A stretch of DNA of 64,000 bases from Lustribacter sp965277075. GTDB lineage: Bacteria; Vulcanimicrobiota; Vulcanimicrobiia; Vulcanimicrobiales; Vulcanimicrobiaceae. A model generated the notes under the pieces. That model ran no database searches, was not told the DNA's origin, and was given only the letters and a program-made list of their open reading frames with translations. The position numbers and the translations under genes are program-made. The DNA is taken from the NCBI GenBank assembly GCA_965277075.1, contig OZ255707.1, positions 2,976,001 through 3,040,000 of the forward strand, in the 5' to 3' direction. Of this stretch, positions 36,156 to 44,998 are shown one piece after another; the first letter of the stretch is position 1; each line of letters opens with the position of its first letter.

Positions 36156-37787
36156 ATGCTCGAGGGAGTCGTTCCGTTTCCGCCGGAATTTGCAGCGCGG
36201 TATCGCGAGCGCGGCTACTGGGCCGATCGTTCGCTGCGCGACGAATTTCGCGAGATGTTCGAGCGGTACGCGGACCGTATTGCGATCATCGACGGCGAGC
36301 GGACGTTCACGTACGCCGACGTCGACCGCCTTTCCACGAATTGCGCGCTGAATCTGCTCAAGGTGGGTCTCGAGCCGCTCGATCGCGTGGTGCTTGCGCT
36401 ACCGAACGTCGCCGAGTTCGTGATCTTATACTTCGCGCTGCAAAAGATCGGCGCGATTCCGATCGCGGCGCTCGTCAGCCATCGCTTTGCGGAGATCCGC
36501 CAATTCGCCGAACTCTCGGGCGCAACGGCCGTCGCGACGCCCGATCGGACGCGCGACTTCGAGTACGGCGCGATGGTGCGTCGCGTGCAAGCGGAGGTCC
36601 CGGCGTTGCGACACGCGATCGTGTATGGAACGCCATGGGCGGGTGCCGTCTCGCTTCCCGATCTGATCGAACGGCCCGCGGGCCGCGACGCGTCGTCGCT
36701 CGAGGCGATCGTGATCGAGCCGACTGATCCGTGCATCTTCCAGCTCTCGGGGGGAACGACGGGCATTCCGAAGCTGATCCCACGCACGCACAACGATTAC
36801 GCGTATAACTCGCGCATCGCGGCCGACGTCTGCGACGTCGATGCCGATGGTGTCTTGCTCGTCGTGTTACCGATCGCACACAATCTGCCGCTCGCGTGTC
36901 CCGGCATTCAGGGCTTCATGCTCAACGGCGGCCGTGTCGTGATCAGCGCGAGCACCAAACCGGCGGACGTCTTCGAACAGATACAACGCCGGTGCGTCAC
37001 GCACATCAAAGTCGTCCCGGCATTGCTGATTCGATTTATCAACGATCCGTCGATCGGCGACTACGACCTCTCGTCGCTGCAGGTGATTCAAAGCGGCGGC
37101 CAACGGCTGCAGCCGGAGACGCGACTGCTCGCGAACCGACTGATCCCGAGCGCGTTCATCCAGGAGAATTTCGGCATGTCGGAAGGCACGTTGATGTTCG
37201 TGCGCCGTACCGATCCCGAAGACGTCCGCCTCAATACCGTCGGGGTCCCCGTTTGTCCGGACGACGAAGTGATGCTCGTCGACGACGACGATCACGTGGT
37301 TGAATCGGGCGATGTCGGCGAACTGCTCGCCCGGGGCCCCTACACTTTGCGCGGTTACTACGGCGTGCCGGAATACAACGCGCGGCAATTCACCTCGGAC
37401 GGATTCTACCGCTCGGGCGACCTGATGCGACTGCATCCGTCCGGCGGCTACGTCGTCGAAGGCCGCAAGAAAGACCTGATCAATCGCGGTGGCGAAAAAA
37501 TCAGTGCCGAAGAGATCGAGAATTTGATCCTCTCGCATCCGGTGGTGAAGAACGTCGCGTGCATTCCGGTACCCGACCCGGACATGGGCGAACGGATGTG
37601 CGCGTGCGTGATTTTGCGGGACGGCGCGACGCTGACGTTCGATGAACTCAAGACATTCTTGATCGACAAAGAGATCGCGAAGTTCAAGCTGCCCGAACGG
37701 CTGGAACTAGTGAGCGATTTCCCGCTCTCGACATTCGGCAAGGTCTCGAAGAAAGATCTCGTTGCGCTGGTTGGGGCGATGGTTTGA
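36156..37787 (+). CDS. Aryl-acid AMP ligase (DhbE/EntE-like)
   Basis: A 543-residue ANL-superfamily ligase. The N-terminus GVVPFPPEFAARYRERGYWADRSL is that of (2,3-dihydroxybenzoyl)adenylate synthases. P-loop LSGGTTGIPKLIPRTHNDY, QENFGMSEG, DGFYRSGDLMRLHPSGGYVVEGRKKDLINRGGEKISAEEIE and the C-terminal catalytic Lys in STFGKVSKKDL are all intact. It should adenylate an aromatic or related acid. No aryl-carrier protein or NRPS is near, so CoA thioester formation for catabolism is more likely than siderophore synthesis. Confidence 0.88.
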   Translation: MLEGVVPFPPEFAARYRERGYWADRSLRDEFREMFERYADRIAIIDGERTFTYADVDRLSTNCALNLLKVGLEPLDRVVLALPNVAEFVILYFALQKIGAIPIAALVSHRFAEIRQFAELSGATAVATPDRTRDFEYGAMVRRVQAEVPALRHAIVYGTPWAGAVSLPDLIERPAGRDASSLEAIVIEPTDPCIFQLSGGTTGIPKLIPRTHNDYAYNSRIAADVCDVDADGVLLVVLPIAHNLPLACPGIQGFMLNGGRVVISASTKPADVFEQIQRRCVTHIKVVPALLIRFINDPSIGDYDLSSLQVIQSGGQRLQPETRLLANRLIPSAFIQENFGMSEGTLMFVRRTDPEDVRLNTVGVPVCPDDEVMLVDDDDHVVESGDVGELLARGPYTLRGYYGVPEYNARQFTSDGFYRSGDLMRLHPSGGYVVEGRKKDLINRGGEKISAEEIENLILSHPVVKNVACIPVPDPDMGERMCACVILRDGATLTFDELKTFLIDKEIAKFKLPERLELVSDFPLSTFGKVSKKDLVALVGAMV

Positions 37788-38629
37788 CGCGCATCATCGA
37801 TTTGCACTGCTACCCGAATACGAGCGAGTGGATCGCCTGCCAGCAGCCCTACGTCGATGCGCTCGCGCACTACTGGGGACGCTCGTGGAGCGCGAAAGAC
37901 GAACGTGCCGTCGTTGCCGATTTCGCCGAGGCCGGTGTCGATGCGGTGCTCGTCGCCCTCGATCTCGAGACGACCGCGCATACGCCGCCGTGCTCGAACG
38001 ATTACGTGCACGCCATGCAACAGCGGCATGCGGAACGCATCGTGCAAGCGTGGGCGGCGGTCGATCCGTTCAAAGGCGAAGCGGCGATCATCGAAGCGCA
38101 GCACGCGATCAACGATCTCGGTATGCTCGGTTTTCACTTTCACCCGATCATGGGCCATTTCGCGGTCAACGATCGTGCGCTTTATCCGCTCTTCGAAGCG
38201 ATCGATGCGCTCAAGGTACCCGTAATGATCGACGTCGGAACGACCGGCATGGGAGCGGGCATGCCGGGCGGGATGGGTGCGAAACTTCGTCACGCGCATC
38301 CGGAAGCGATCGACGAACTCGCGGCCGATTTTCCGAACCTCACGATCGTCGCCGCGCATCCGGGGTGGCCGTGGGTTGACGAAATGACCGCGGTGGCGCT
38401 GCACAAGGGGAATGTCTATTGGGAACTCTCGGGCTGGGCGCCCAAGTATTTTCCGGCTCAGTTGAAAGTCGACGCACGTTCGCGGCTGAAAGAAAAAGTG
38501 ATGTTCGGCAGCGATTATCCGAGCCTGCCGTACGAACGCATACTGCGCGAATGGCAGGAACTCGGCTATAGCGACGACGTCATGGACGGGATTTTTCACG
38601 GCAATGCCGAGCGCGTGCTCGGGCTCTGA
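37784..38629 (+). CDS. Amidohydrolase-2 family protein (ACMSD-like)
   Basis: A 281-residue TIM-barrel metal enzyme of the amidohydrolase-2 family: IIDLHCYPN at the start, GFHFHPIMGHFAVND, VAAHPGWPW and GSDYPSLPYE near the end. Related enzymes are decarboxylases (ACMSD, gamma-resorcylate) or hydrolases. The usual first HxH is partly changed (DLHCY). TTG 37784 overlaps the ligase stop as TTGA. It probably decarboxylates or hydrolyses an intermediate of the operon's pathway. Confidence 0.87.
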   Translation: MTRIIDLHCYPNTSEWIACQQPYVDALAHYWGRSWSAKDERAVVADFAEAGVDAVLVALDLETTAHTPPCSNDYVHAMQQRHAERIVQAWAAVDPFKGEAAIIEAQHAINDLGMLGFHFHPIMGHFAVNDRALYPLFEAIDALKVPVMIDVGTTGMGAGMPGGMGAKLRHAHPEAIDELAADFPNLTIVAAHPGWPWVDEMTAVALHKGNVYWELSGWAPKYFPAQLKVDARSRLKEKVMFGSDYPSLPYERILREWQELGYSDDVMDGIFHGNAERVLGL

Positions 38630-38633
38630 TGCG

Positions 38634-39812
38634 ATGAACGAGCGAGCCGACGTCGTTGTCGTCGACGCGCTGCGCACACCGATCGGCCGTTGGAGCGGTG
38701 CCCTTGCGCACGTGCGCCCCGACGATCTCTCGGCTCGGGTGATCCGTGCGCTCGTCGAGCGTACGCACGCCGATCCGGCATGCATCGACGACGTATTTTG
38801 GGGTGCTGCAAATCAGTCCGGTGAAGACAACCGCAATAATGCACGTATGGCCGCATTGCTCGCCGGCTTGCCGGTGAGCGTCCCGGGTACGACCGTCAAT
38901 CGCTTATGCGGCAGCGGGCTGCAGGCGATCAATTCGGCCGCGCACGCGATCGCGTCCGGCTGCGGTGAGGTGATGATTGCCGGCGGCGGCGAATCGATGA
39001 CACGCGCCCCGTACGTGATGCCGAAGGGCGAGCGAGTCTTCAACCGGGCACCGGAGATTTTCGATACGACGATCGGCTGGCGCATGACCAATCCGGTGCT
39101 CGCCGCAATGTATCCGCCGATCTCGATGGGCGAGACCGCGGAGAACGTCGCCGAACGGTACGGTATCACGCGCGAAGAACAAGACCGGTTTGCGCTGGAG
39201 TCGCAGCACAAGACCGGCCGGGCGATGGCGCGTGAGGTGTTCGCTGACGAACTGCTGCCGATGCCCGAGCTTGGTGCCGACGAGCACCCGCGTCCGAATA
39301 CGACGATGGCCGACCTTGCGCGTCTCCGGCCGGCGTTCAAACGCAACGGCACCGTCACGGCCGGCAACGCGTCGGGAATCAACGACGGCGCTGCGGCGCT
39401 CCTGCTGTGCACGCGCGCGTTCGCGCAGCGCAACGGCTGGACGCCGCTCGGACGCATCGTCACGTCGGCCGTCGCCGGCGTCGATCCATCGGTAATGGGG
39501 CTCGGCCCGATTCCCGCCACGCGCACGGCGCTGGCACGCGCGGGGCTGACGATCGGCGACCTCGATCTCTACGAGATCAACGAAGCCTTCGCCGCGCAAA
39601 GCGTCGCGTGCATGCGCGATCTCGGCATGGATCCCGCGAAAACGAACGTGAACGGCGGCGCGATCGCGCTCGGTCATCCGCTCGGCTGCAGTGGTGCACG
39701 GCTCGCGGGAGCCTTGCTGCACGAATTGCGCCGGCGCAATGGGCGCTTTGGTCTCGTCACGATGTGCATCGGCGTCGGTCAGGGGATCGCGACGATCTTC
39801 GAACGCGCGTAG
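38634..39812 (+). CDS. Acetyl-CoA acyltransferase (3-ketoacyl-CoA thiolase)
   Basis: A 392-residue degradative thiolase. The nucleophilic Cys is in TVNRLCGSGLQAI, the second active-site Cys in HPLGCSGARLAGA, and the His in NVNGGAIALGHP; DALRTPIGRWSGAL opens the protein as in PcaF/FadA types. It cleaves 3-ketoacyl-CoA (including 3-oxoadipyl-CoA) to acetyl-CoA and a shortened acyl-CoA. It is the fourth gene of the operon, 4 nt after the amidohydrolase. Confidence 0.95.
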   Translation: MNERADVVVVDALRTPIGRWSGALAHVRPDDLSARVIRALVERTHADPACIDDVFWGAANQSGEDNRNNARMAALLAGLPVSVPGTTVNRLCGSGLQAINSAAHAIASGCGEVMIAGGGESMTRAPYVMPKGERVFNRAPEIFDTTIGWRMTNPVLAAMYPPISMGETAENVAERYGITREEQDRFALESQHKTGRAMAREVFADELLPMPELGADEHPRPNTTMADLARLRPAFKRNGTVTAGNASGINDGAAALLLCTRAFAQRNGWTPLGRIVTSAVAGVDPSVMGLGPIPATRTALARAGLTIGDLDLYEINEAFAAQSVACMRDLGMDPAKTNVNGGAIALGHPLGCSGARLAGALLHELRRRNGRFGLVTMCIGVGQGIATIFERA

Positions 39813-39819
39813 CGTGGTG

Positions 39820-40242
39820 ATGACGAGCGGCCGAAGCGTCACCGTACGCATCCGCGTTCGATTCGGCGAGACCGATGCGGCCGGCATCGTCTATTACGGC
39901 ACGTACTTCATGTGGTTCGATGTCGGAGCGCAGCAGCTCGTGCGCGTGCCGGGCGTTCCCGGCGTCGCCGCCGACGGCAAGCCGCGTTACCCGTTGCCCC
40001 TCGTCGAGTGCGGCGCGACATTTTTCGCACCAGTCCGATACGATCAAGAGTTGGACGTCGTCTCGCGCGTCGTTGCGATCGGCGATACCTCGCTGCGCCT
40101 CGAACACGAGGTTCGCACGCTCGACGGGAACGTCGTTGCGCGCGGCTTTCAGCAGCGAGTCTTCGTGCGATTCCTGGACGGACGCCTCGAAAAAGAGACG
40201 ATTCCGCAGGAATTGCGCGCGCACCTCACCGATGGCGCCTGA
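39820..40242 (+). CDS. Hotdog-fold acyl-CoA thioesterase (4HBT family)
   Basis: A 140-residue single hotdog domain with the 4HBT signature RIRVRFGETDAAGIVYYGTYFMWFD, whose Asp is the catalytic or binding residue of 4-hydroxybenzoyl-CoA thioesterases. Two GTG codons directly precede ATG 39820 and could also start translation. Its stop overlaps the next start (TGATG). It would release a free acid or recycle stalled CoA esters in the pathway. Confidence 0.9.
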   Translation: MTSGRSVTVRIRVRFGETDAAGIVYYGTYFMWFDVGAQQLVRVPGVPGVAADGKPRYPLPLVECGATFFAPVRYDQELDVVSRVVAIGDTSLRLEHEVRTLDGNVVARGFQQRVFVRFLDGRLEKETIPQELRAHLTDGA

Positions 40243-41054
40243 TGCCGTCCGATCCCTTCGTTCAGCTCACGATCGACGACGGTGTGGCCGTCATGCTGCT
40301 CGACTCGCCGCATACGCGCAATGTTCTGGGTTCGGACGAGCAGTACGGTGCGATCGAAGCGGCTGTCGGCACGGTCACCCGGGACAAGAACGTTCGCGCC
40401 GTCATCGTGACCGGCGCCGGTTCGGCATTCTGCGGCGGCGGCAACATCAAGCGAATATTGGAACGGACGAACGATCCGTCGGTCGAGCCGCACGACGATC
40501 GCTACGCCTACAAAGAGGGCATTCACCGTATTCCGCGCTCGCTCTTCGATCTCGAAGTGCCGACTATCGCAGCGGTGAACGGACCGGCGATCGGCGCGGG
40601 CCTCGATCTCGCGTGCATGTGCGACCTGCGAATCGCGTCGGAGACGGCGACGTTCGCCGAGAGCTTCGTTAAACTCGGCATCATCCCGGGCGACGGTGGA
40701 GCGTGGCTGCTGCAGCGCGTCGTCGGCTATGCGCGCGCCGCGGAGATGACGCTCACCGGCGACGCGATCGACGCGCGCGCCGCATTGGCCTACGGTCTCG
40801 TCTCAGACGTTGTTTCGCCGGATGCGCTGATGCCATCGGCGCTCGATCTCGCGCGGCGGATCGCATGCAATCCGGGCCATGCGCTTCGTATGGCGAAGCG
40901 GTTGTTGCGCGAAGCGCAAACGGCACGCTTCGAAACGATCCTCGAACTCTCAGCCGCATTTCAAGCGATCGCTCATCACAGCAACGATCATCGGGTGCGC
41001 ATCGCCGGCGCCGTCGAACGTCTCACCCGGCCGGCCGCCGCAAAGGACGATTAG
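40242..41054 (+). CDS. Enoyl-CoA hydratase/isomerase
   Basis: A 270-residue crotonase-fold protein. The oxyanion-hole segments are VTGAGSAFCGGGNIKRIL and PTIAAVNGPAIGAGLDLACMCDLRIAS; LGIIPGDGGAWLLQRVVGYARA follows. The second Glu region reads GIIPGDGG (Asp where many hydratases have Glu), so isomerase or hydrolase activity is also possible. It is the last gene of the operon. Confidence 0.92.
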   Translation: MPSDPFVQLTIDDGVAVMLLDSPHTRNVLGSDEQYGAIEAAVGTVTRDKNVRAVIVTGAGSAFCGGGNIKRILERTNDPSVEPHDDRYAYKEGIHRIPRSLFDLEVPTIAAVNGPAIGAGLDLACMCDLRIASETATFAESFVKLGIIPGDGGAWLLQRVVGYARAAEMTLTGDAIDARAALAYGLVSDVVSPDALMPSALDLARRIACNPGHALRMAKRLLREAQTARFETILELSAAFQAIAHHSNDHRVRIAGAVERLTRPAAAKDD

Positions 41055-41111
41055 CTCCGCGCTACCGTTTCGGTGCTGAGCCTGTCCTAGGTTTTACGTA
41101 TTGTCGCCAGC

Positions 41112-41312
41112 TCAGATGCAATTCGTCGCGCTGCTTCCGGCCACGTTAAATTCTCTTGCAACGATGTTGGGAGCAATCGGCAGCGCATGATTCGAGTCCG
41201 TCGTCTTCCGGACGCGACGAGGTTGAATCGCACGGATGCCGGCAGTTCTCATGATACGCCCGATCCGCTTCTCACCAACGTGAGGCCCTCCGCGCGCGAT
41301 TGTGCACGTCAA
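41112..41312 (-). pseudogene. IS3-family transposase (OrfB) remnant
   Basis: A 66-residue fragment matching the HTH and early core region of IS3-family OrfB transposases: EKRIGRIMRTAGIRAIQPRR, then TTDSNHALPIAPNIVAREF, a very characteristic string. The DDE catalytic core is missing, and the frame ends in unrelated residues. It sits in the gap between the enoyl-CoA hydratase gene and the convergent GGDEF/EAL gene and touches the latter's 3' end. No intact inverted repeats were found. Confidence 0.8.
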
Positions 41313-43621
41313 CGTAGCGCGAACGGCCGAGCCTGTCCGAGTCTCTCCACGATCGTCGTGGCAGGGGCCGGCGGGCTGTATAGATATCCCTGCGCATAGC
41401 GACAGCCGGAAGCCAGCAGTCGGTCGTGCTGGTCGCGATTCTCGACACCTTCAGCCGTGACGTCCATCTGCAATGCGCGGGCAAGGCCGATTACCATCCG
41501 GACAATCGCGGCATTCGCCTCGCCGTCGACCAATCGACGAACGAAGGACTGATCGATCTTGAGGCTATCAATGCGATAGCGCTCGAGATAGCTCAGTGAA
41601 GAATAGCCCGTCCCGAAATCGTCGAAGGCGATGCGCACGCCCATCGAGCGCAGCCGTTGCAACAGTGCACCGCTTCGGCCGGCCTGCTCGACAAAGACGC
41701 TCTCCGTGATCTCCAACTGCAAACGCTGCGCCGGAAGCTCCGTCTCCGTCAATGCCCGAACGACGTCTTCGAAAAACCCCGGCGCCGTCAGCTGCCGTGG
41801 AGAAACGTTGACGCTTACGGCAAAGTCCTCCGCGACGGTAAAGTCTCGTAGCCAAGACCGAATCTGCCTGCACGCGTTAAGCAGCACCCACGATCCGAGA
41901 GCGACGATAAGTCCGCCTTCCTCAGCTAACGGAACGAAATCGGCGGGCGCGACTACGCCGCGGGTCGAGTGATTCCAGCGAATCAGTGCCTCGACGCCGC
42001 ACATCTGGCCGGTGACCATGTCGACCAGCGGCTGGTAAAGCAGTACGAATTCATCGTTCTCGAGGGCATTTCTCAACTCGAGGCGGGTGTGCAGCGTTGC
42101 AAGCGCGTCGGCATACATTTCGGGTTGGAATATGGCATATCGTGAGCCGCCGTCGCGCTTCGCGCGATACATGGCCGTATCCGCATCACGAAGCGACTCT
42201 TCCGGCATCGCATAGCGCGCGTCGATCATATTGATGCCAAGACTCGCATTCGGCACGACGTCCTTTCCGGCCAAATGGATCGGCACGTCGAGCTCGGCTA
42301 GAATGCGCTCGGCAATTCCGACGGCGACGCCGACATCGGCGACATCGTCGAGCAGCAGCGCAAATTCGTCACCGCCCATGCGTGAGAGCGTATCCTGGGC
42401 GCGCGCACATGCGCTCAGGCGGTGCGCGACTTCGATCAACATGAGGTCACCGATGCGATGCCCAAGCGTATCGTTCACCACTTTGAAACCGTCAAGATCC
42501 AGGAAGATAATTGCACAGCGGTAGCCATCCCCGCGCCGAGCCCGGGCAAGCGACATCGCAAGGCGGTCGGCGAAAGATGCGCGATTTCGCAGCGTCGTTA
42601 GATCGTCGTGAAAAGCGGCATGGGCCAACCGTGCTTCGGCACGCTTTCGCTCCGCGATCTCGATCTGCAGCGCTTCGTTGTGCGCTTCGGTGAGGCGAAT
42701 ACGTTCGGCGGCTTCCGCTGCGGCCTTCCGTTGCGATATATCGCGCTGCACCGAAACCCAGTGTGTATAATAGCCGCTGTCGTCAGCGATCGGGACGATG
42801 CTGAGCTCTACCCAAAACGGTGAGCCATCCTTGCGATAGTTCAACAACTCGATTTCCACCGGGCGCCAATCGCTCAGCGCGGCACGCAGCCGCCGCCGCG
42901 CATCGCCGTCGGTCGCCGCCCCTTGGAGAATGCGCGGCGTCTGGCCGAGAATCTCTTCTTGGCTGTAACCGGTCGTCCGCGTGAAGGCAGCATTGGCATA
43001 CAAGATGCGCGGACCGGGCAGATCGATCGGCTCGGCCTCGGTAATGAGCACCGCGTCGTTGGCATTGATAACGACCGATTCCAGGAGACGTAAACGGGTC
43101 TCACGCTCGGTCGCGTCGATGCGCGTTTGCGCAAACGCTTCCTGAAGACGTTCTAACTCGAGTTGGTCGGTCGCGAGATTCGCCATATATTGAAGGACGT
43201 ATGATTGCGCGCCGCTGCTCGCGCTCTCCGTATCCCGCCAGATGCAGAGGAAACCGGCTCGCCGGTCGAGGTGCCGAATTTCGGCGGCGTTAAGACAACG
43301 CCCGGCGGAGGTATGTCCGATGAAGAATGAGCCGGCGGCGTGCAGGGCGAGAGCGGGCGGCAAAGACGCCTCGAAGTCCCCATCGGCCGCAACGCAGTGA
43401 GCGATGCCGTCCGCATCAAGCAGATAGACTGCCGCTCCATCCGCGTTCATCGCGCGGCCGGCAGCAGCTACAAGATTATCGAAACGTCCTTGCGACACCA
43501 TGACGGCGCGTGAAATCTCCTTATCCGAGTAAGACGTCCGCAAAGACCTCGATACGTACCCGAGCTGATATCCTCGGGACGACTGCTTCAGTCCCACGAC
43601 GGCATGCGTGTCAGCGATCAC
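41309..43621 (-). CDS. GAF-PAS-GGDEF-EAL cyclic-di-GMP signalling protein
   Basis: A 770-residue soluble protein. A GAF-like domain (about 45-170) is followed by a PAS domain (about 185-300; GQTPRILQG lacks the LOV cysteine), a short coiled coil, a GGDEF domain with intact RMGGDEFALLL (about 415) and an EAL domain with GVEALIRW (about 545), DDFGTGYSSLSYL and AEGVEN. Motifs for both synthesis and breakdown of c-di-GMP are present. Start GTG 43621. It may set motility or attachment state, though the type III genes are far away in the window. Confidence 0.93.
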   Translation of the reverse strand: MIADTHAVVGLKQSSRGYQLGYVSRSLRTSYSDKEISRAVMVSQGRFDNLVAAAGRAMNADGAAVYLLDADGIAHCVAADGDFEASLPPALALHAAGSFFIGHTSAGRCLNAAEIRHLDRRAGFLCIWRDTESASSGAQSYVLQYMANLATDQLELERLQEAFAQTRIDATERETRLRLLESVVINANDAVLITEAEPIDLPGPRILYANAAFTRTTGYSQEEILGQTPRILQGAATDGDARRRLRAALSDWRPVEIELLNYRKDGSPFWVELSIVPIADDSGYYTHWVSVQRDISQRKAAAEAAERIRLTEAHNEALQIEIAERKRAEARLAHAAFHDDLTTLRNRASFADRLAMSLARARRGDGYRCAIIFLDLDGFKVVNDTLGHRIGDLMLIEVAHRLSACARAQDTLSRMGGDEFALLLDDVADVGVAVGIAERILAELDVPIHLAGKDVVPNASLGINMIDARYAMPEESLRDADTAMYRAKRDGGSRYAIFQPEMYADALATLHTRLELRNALENDEFVLLYQPLVDMVTGQMCGVEALIRWNHSTRGVVAPADFVPLAEEGGLIVALGSWVLLNACRQIRSWLRDFTVAEDFAVSVNVSPRQLTAPGFFEDVVRALTETELPAQRLQLEITESVFVEQAGRSGALLQRLRSMGVRIAFDDFGTGYSSLSYLERYRIDSLKIDQSFVRRLVDGEANAAIVRMVIGLARALQMDVTAEGVENRDQHDRLLASGCRYAQGYLYSPPAPATTIVERLGQARPFALR

Positions 43622-43744
43622 GTAGCCGCACGCACATTCTCTTTGACGTCGTGAGCATACCGCCCATTACGTGAGGTCTGTAAACGCTTCGTAAAGCCGA
43701 GGCGCCCGTCAAACATTGCTCAATGCTGGCCGTCCAAAGGAAAA

Positions 43745-43969
43745 TCAATCCACTGGACGTTCTCTAAGCGTTGCGTGGATGCGAACGTTGGCGATCTCGT
43801 CAAGCCGTAGCCGAGCTTCACGGTTAGCGATTGCGACGTAGACAGAGTCGTTTGCACCATCTGCAAGGGAACGAAGAATGACTCGCACAAAAAACGATGG
43901 AAGCGCTTCCGCTCTGCCCTTCGTCAGCGTTCGGGCCGCTGTAATCTCAAAGGCAACACCGGAAATCAA
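43745..43969 (-). CDS. Possible small hypothetical protein
   Basis: A 74-residue frame from TTG 43969 (ISGVAFEITAARTLTKGRAE, then SFFVRVILRSLADGANDSVYVAIANREARL). Its composition is protein-like with beta-strand patterns. Coding-like sequence continues upstream of the TTG to a stop near 44020 with no standard start. It overlaps the DM13 remnant on the other strand by about 40 nt. I do not recognise it, and it may be a fragment. Confidence 0.3.
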   Translation of the reverse strand: MISGVAFEITAARTLTKGRAEALPSFFVRVILRSLADGANDSVYVAIANREARLRLDEIANVRIHATLRERPVD

Positions 43970-44071
43970 AATTACCCGATCCCGGCAACGGTCGATCTTG
44001 CCGACGTGAAATTCGTCTCAATCTACTGCGAACGCTTCCACGTCAACTTCGGCTCCGCCGACTTGAAGTAG
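43931..44071 (+). pseudogene. C-terminal remnant of a DM13-domain protein
   Basis: Reading this frame gives LKGNTGNQNYPIPATVDLAD, then VKFVSIYCERFHVNFGSADLK and a stop at 44069-44071. This matches the end of DM13 domains (YxLPAxVDL...IWCxRFxVxFGxAxL), including the conserved Cys. Upstream in the same frame the similarity stops and a TAG is met at 43808, with no start codon or domain beginning. It looks like the 3' tail of a gene whose 5' part was lost. Confidence 0.6.
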
Positions 44072-44119
44072 GGGCACCCGCGGCACGCGAGTCGAAGCGC
44101 CGCGAAAGGAACGTGCGCC

Positions 44120-44998
44120 GTGCCTTTTAGCTTCGTCCGTTTGCTCAACGAACTCGGTCGCGACATCAACCGGCCGAACTTCGATCCACCGTCGCTCACA
44201 CCGCTGCGCAGGCCGCTGGCCGAGTCGACGGTGGGTTTATTCTTGAGCTGTGGAGTGCAATGCGTCGACGATCCGATGCTGCGCGAGACCGAAGATATCA
44301 CGTTCCGTCTGCTCAACCGCGATCTGCCGCTCACGAAGTTGGTCATGGCGCATCGCACCGTGGTTCGCAAGTGGGCCGATGACGACATCAACGTCGGGTA
44401 TCCGATTCAAGCGATGCGCGCGCTCGAAGCCGACGACACGATCGGCCGTCTCGCACACACGGCCGTTTCGATCGTCGGTTCGATCGAACGCTACACGGAA
44501 CTGATGGAGAACACGCTACCGTCGGTCAAAGCGGTCTACGATTCGCAAGGCGTCGATCTCGTGCTGATGGTTCCGTTTTGACCCGCCTGTCATCGGTCGG
44601 TCGGACTGATAGCACGGGCACTCGAACAACGCGGCTTACCGACGCTCTCGCTAAGCGTGTTGTGGGAAATGAGCGAAGCGGTCAAACCGCCGCGTACGTG
44701 TTTCCTCGATTTTCCGTTAGGCTGTCCGGGCGGAAAGCCGCACGAGTACGAACAGCAACGCGAGATTCTGCGTGCCGCGTTTAACGCGGCGCCGGCGTTC
44801 CGTGAAGACGCGTGGGCGATGCAAACGTTGCCGTTTCAATGGTCGCCCGACGGCGGTCGCGCGTGGGAAGGCGAGATCGAGGAGCTCTACCGCACGCAAG
44901 GTCTTGCGATGGTGGCGGCGCATCAAGGCGAGCACGCCGCGCGCGGCGAGCTTCTCGTCGGCCGTGAAAAAGAGTTCGCGATCAGATGTAATTGCTGA
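44120..44998 (+). CDS. GrdB/PrdB-like selenoprotein, in-frame TGA read as Sec154
   Basis: One continuous homology runs through an in-frame TGA at 44579-44581. Before it: a 153-residue part beginning MPFSFVRLLNELGRDINRP with GLFLSCGVQ and HRTVVRKWADDDINVGYP. After it: PACHRSVGLIARALEQRGLP, LSLSVLWEMSEAVKPPR, FLDFPLGCPGGKPHEYEQQ. Both halves belong to the glycine/sarcosine/betaine/D-proline reductase selenoprotein B family. The TGA sits exactly where that family has its redox Sec or Cys, giving a U-P-A-C (UxxC) motif. A hairpin directly downstream fits a SECIS. GTG 44120 follows AAAGGA at good spacing. Total 292 residues. The usual partner subunits are not adjacent, so the reductive substrate is unknown. 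Confidence 0.82.
44579..44618 (+). promoter_or_regulatory. Bacterial SECIS element directing selenocysteine at TGA 44579
   Basis: After the TGA, CCCG (44582-44585) pairs with CGGG (44615-44618), TGT with GCA, and ATCGGTC (44592-44598) with GACTGAT (44604-44610, one G-U pair). The 5-nt apical loop is GGTCG. The loop begins 17 nt after the TGA, within the spacing known for bacterial SECIS, and contains GGUC as in the E. coli fdhF loop. Confidence 0.75.

Noticed and set aside
36156..37787. The AMP ligase as coumarate-CoA ligase making the PYP chromophore
   Set aside because: Its N-terminus and core are DhbE/EntE-like, it belongs to a catabolic operon and lies 36 kb from the PYP-like gene.
44579..44581. 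TGA in the GrdB-like gene as a simple stop or pseudogene mutation
   Set aside because: Similarity continues in the same frame, the TGA is at the family's Sec/Cys position and a SECIS-like hairpin follows at correct distance; decay would not predict these together.
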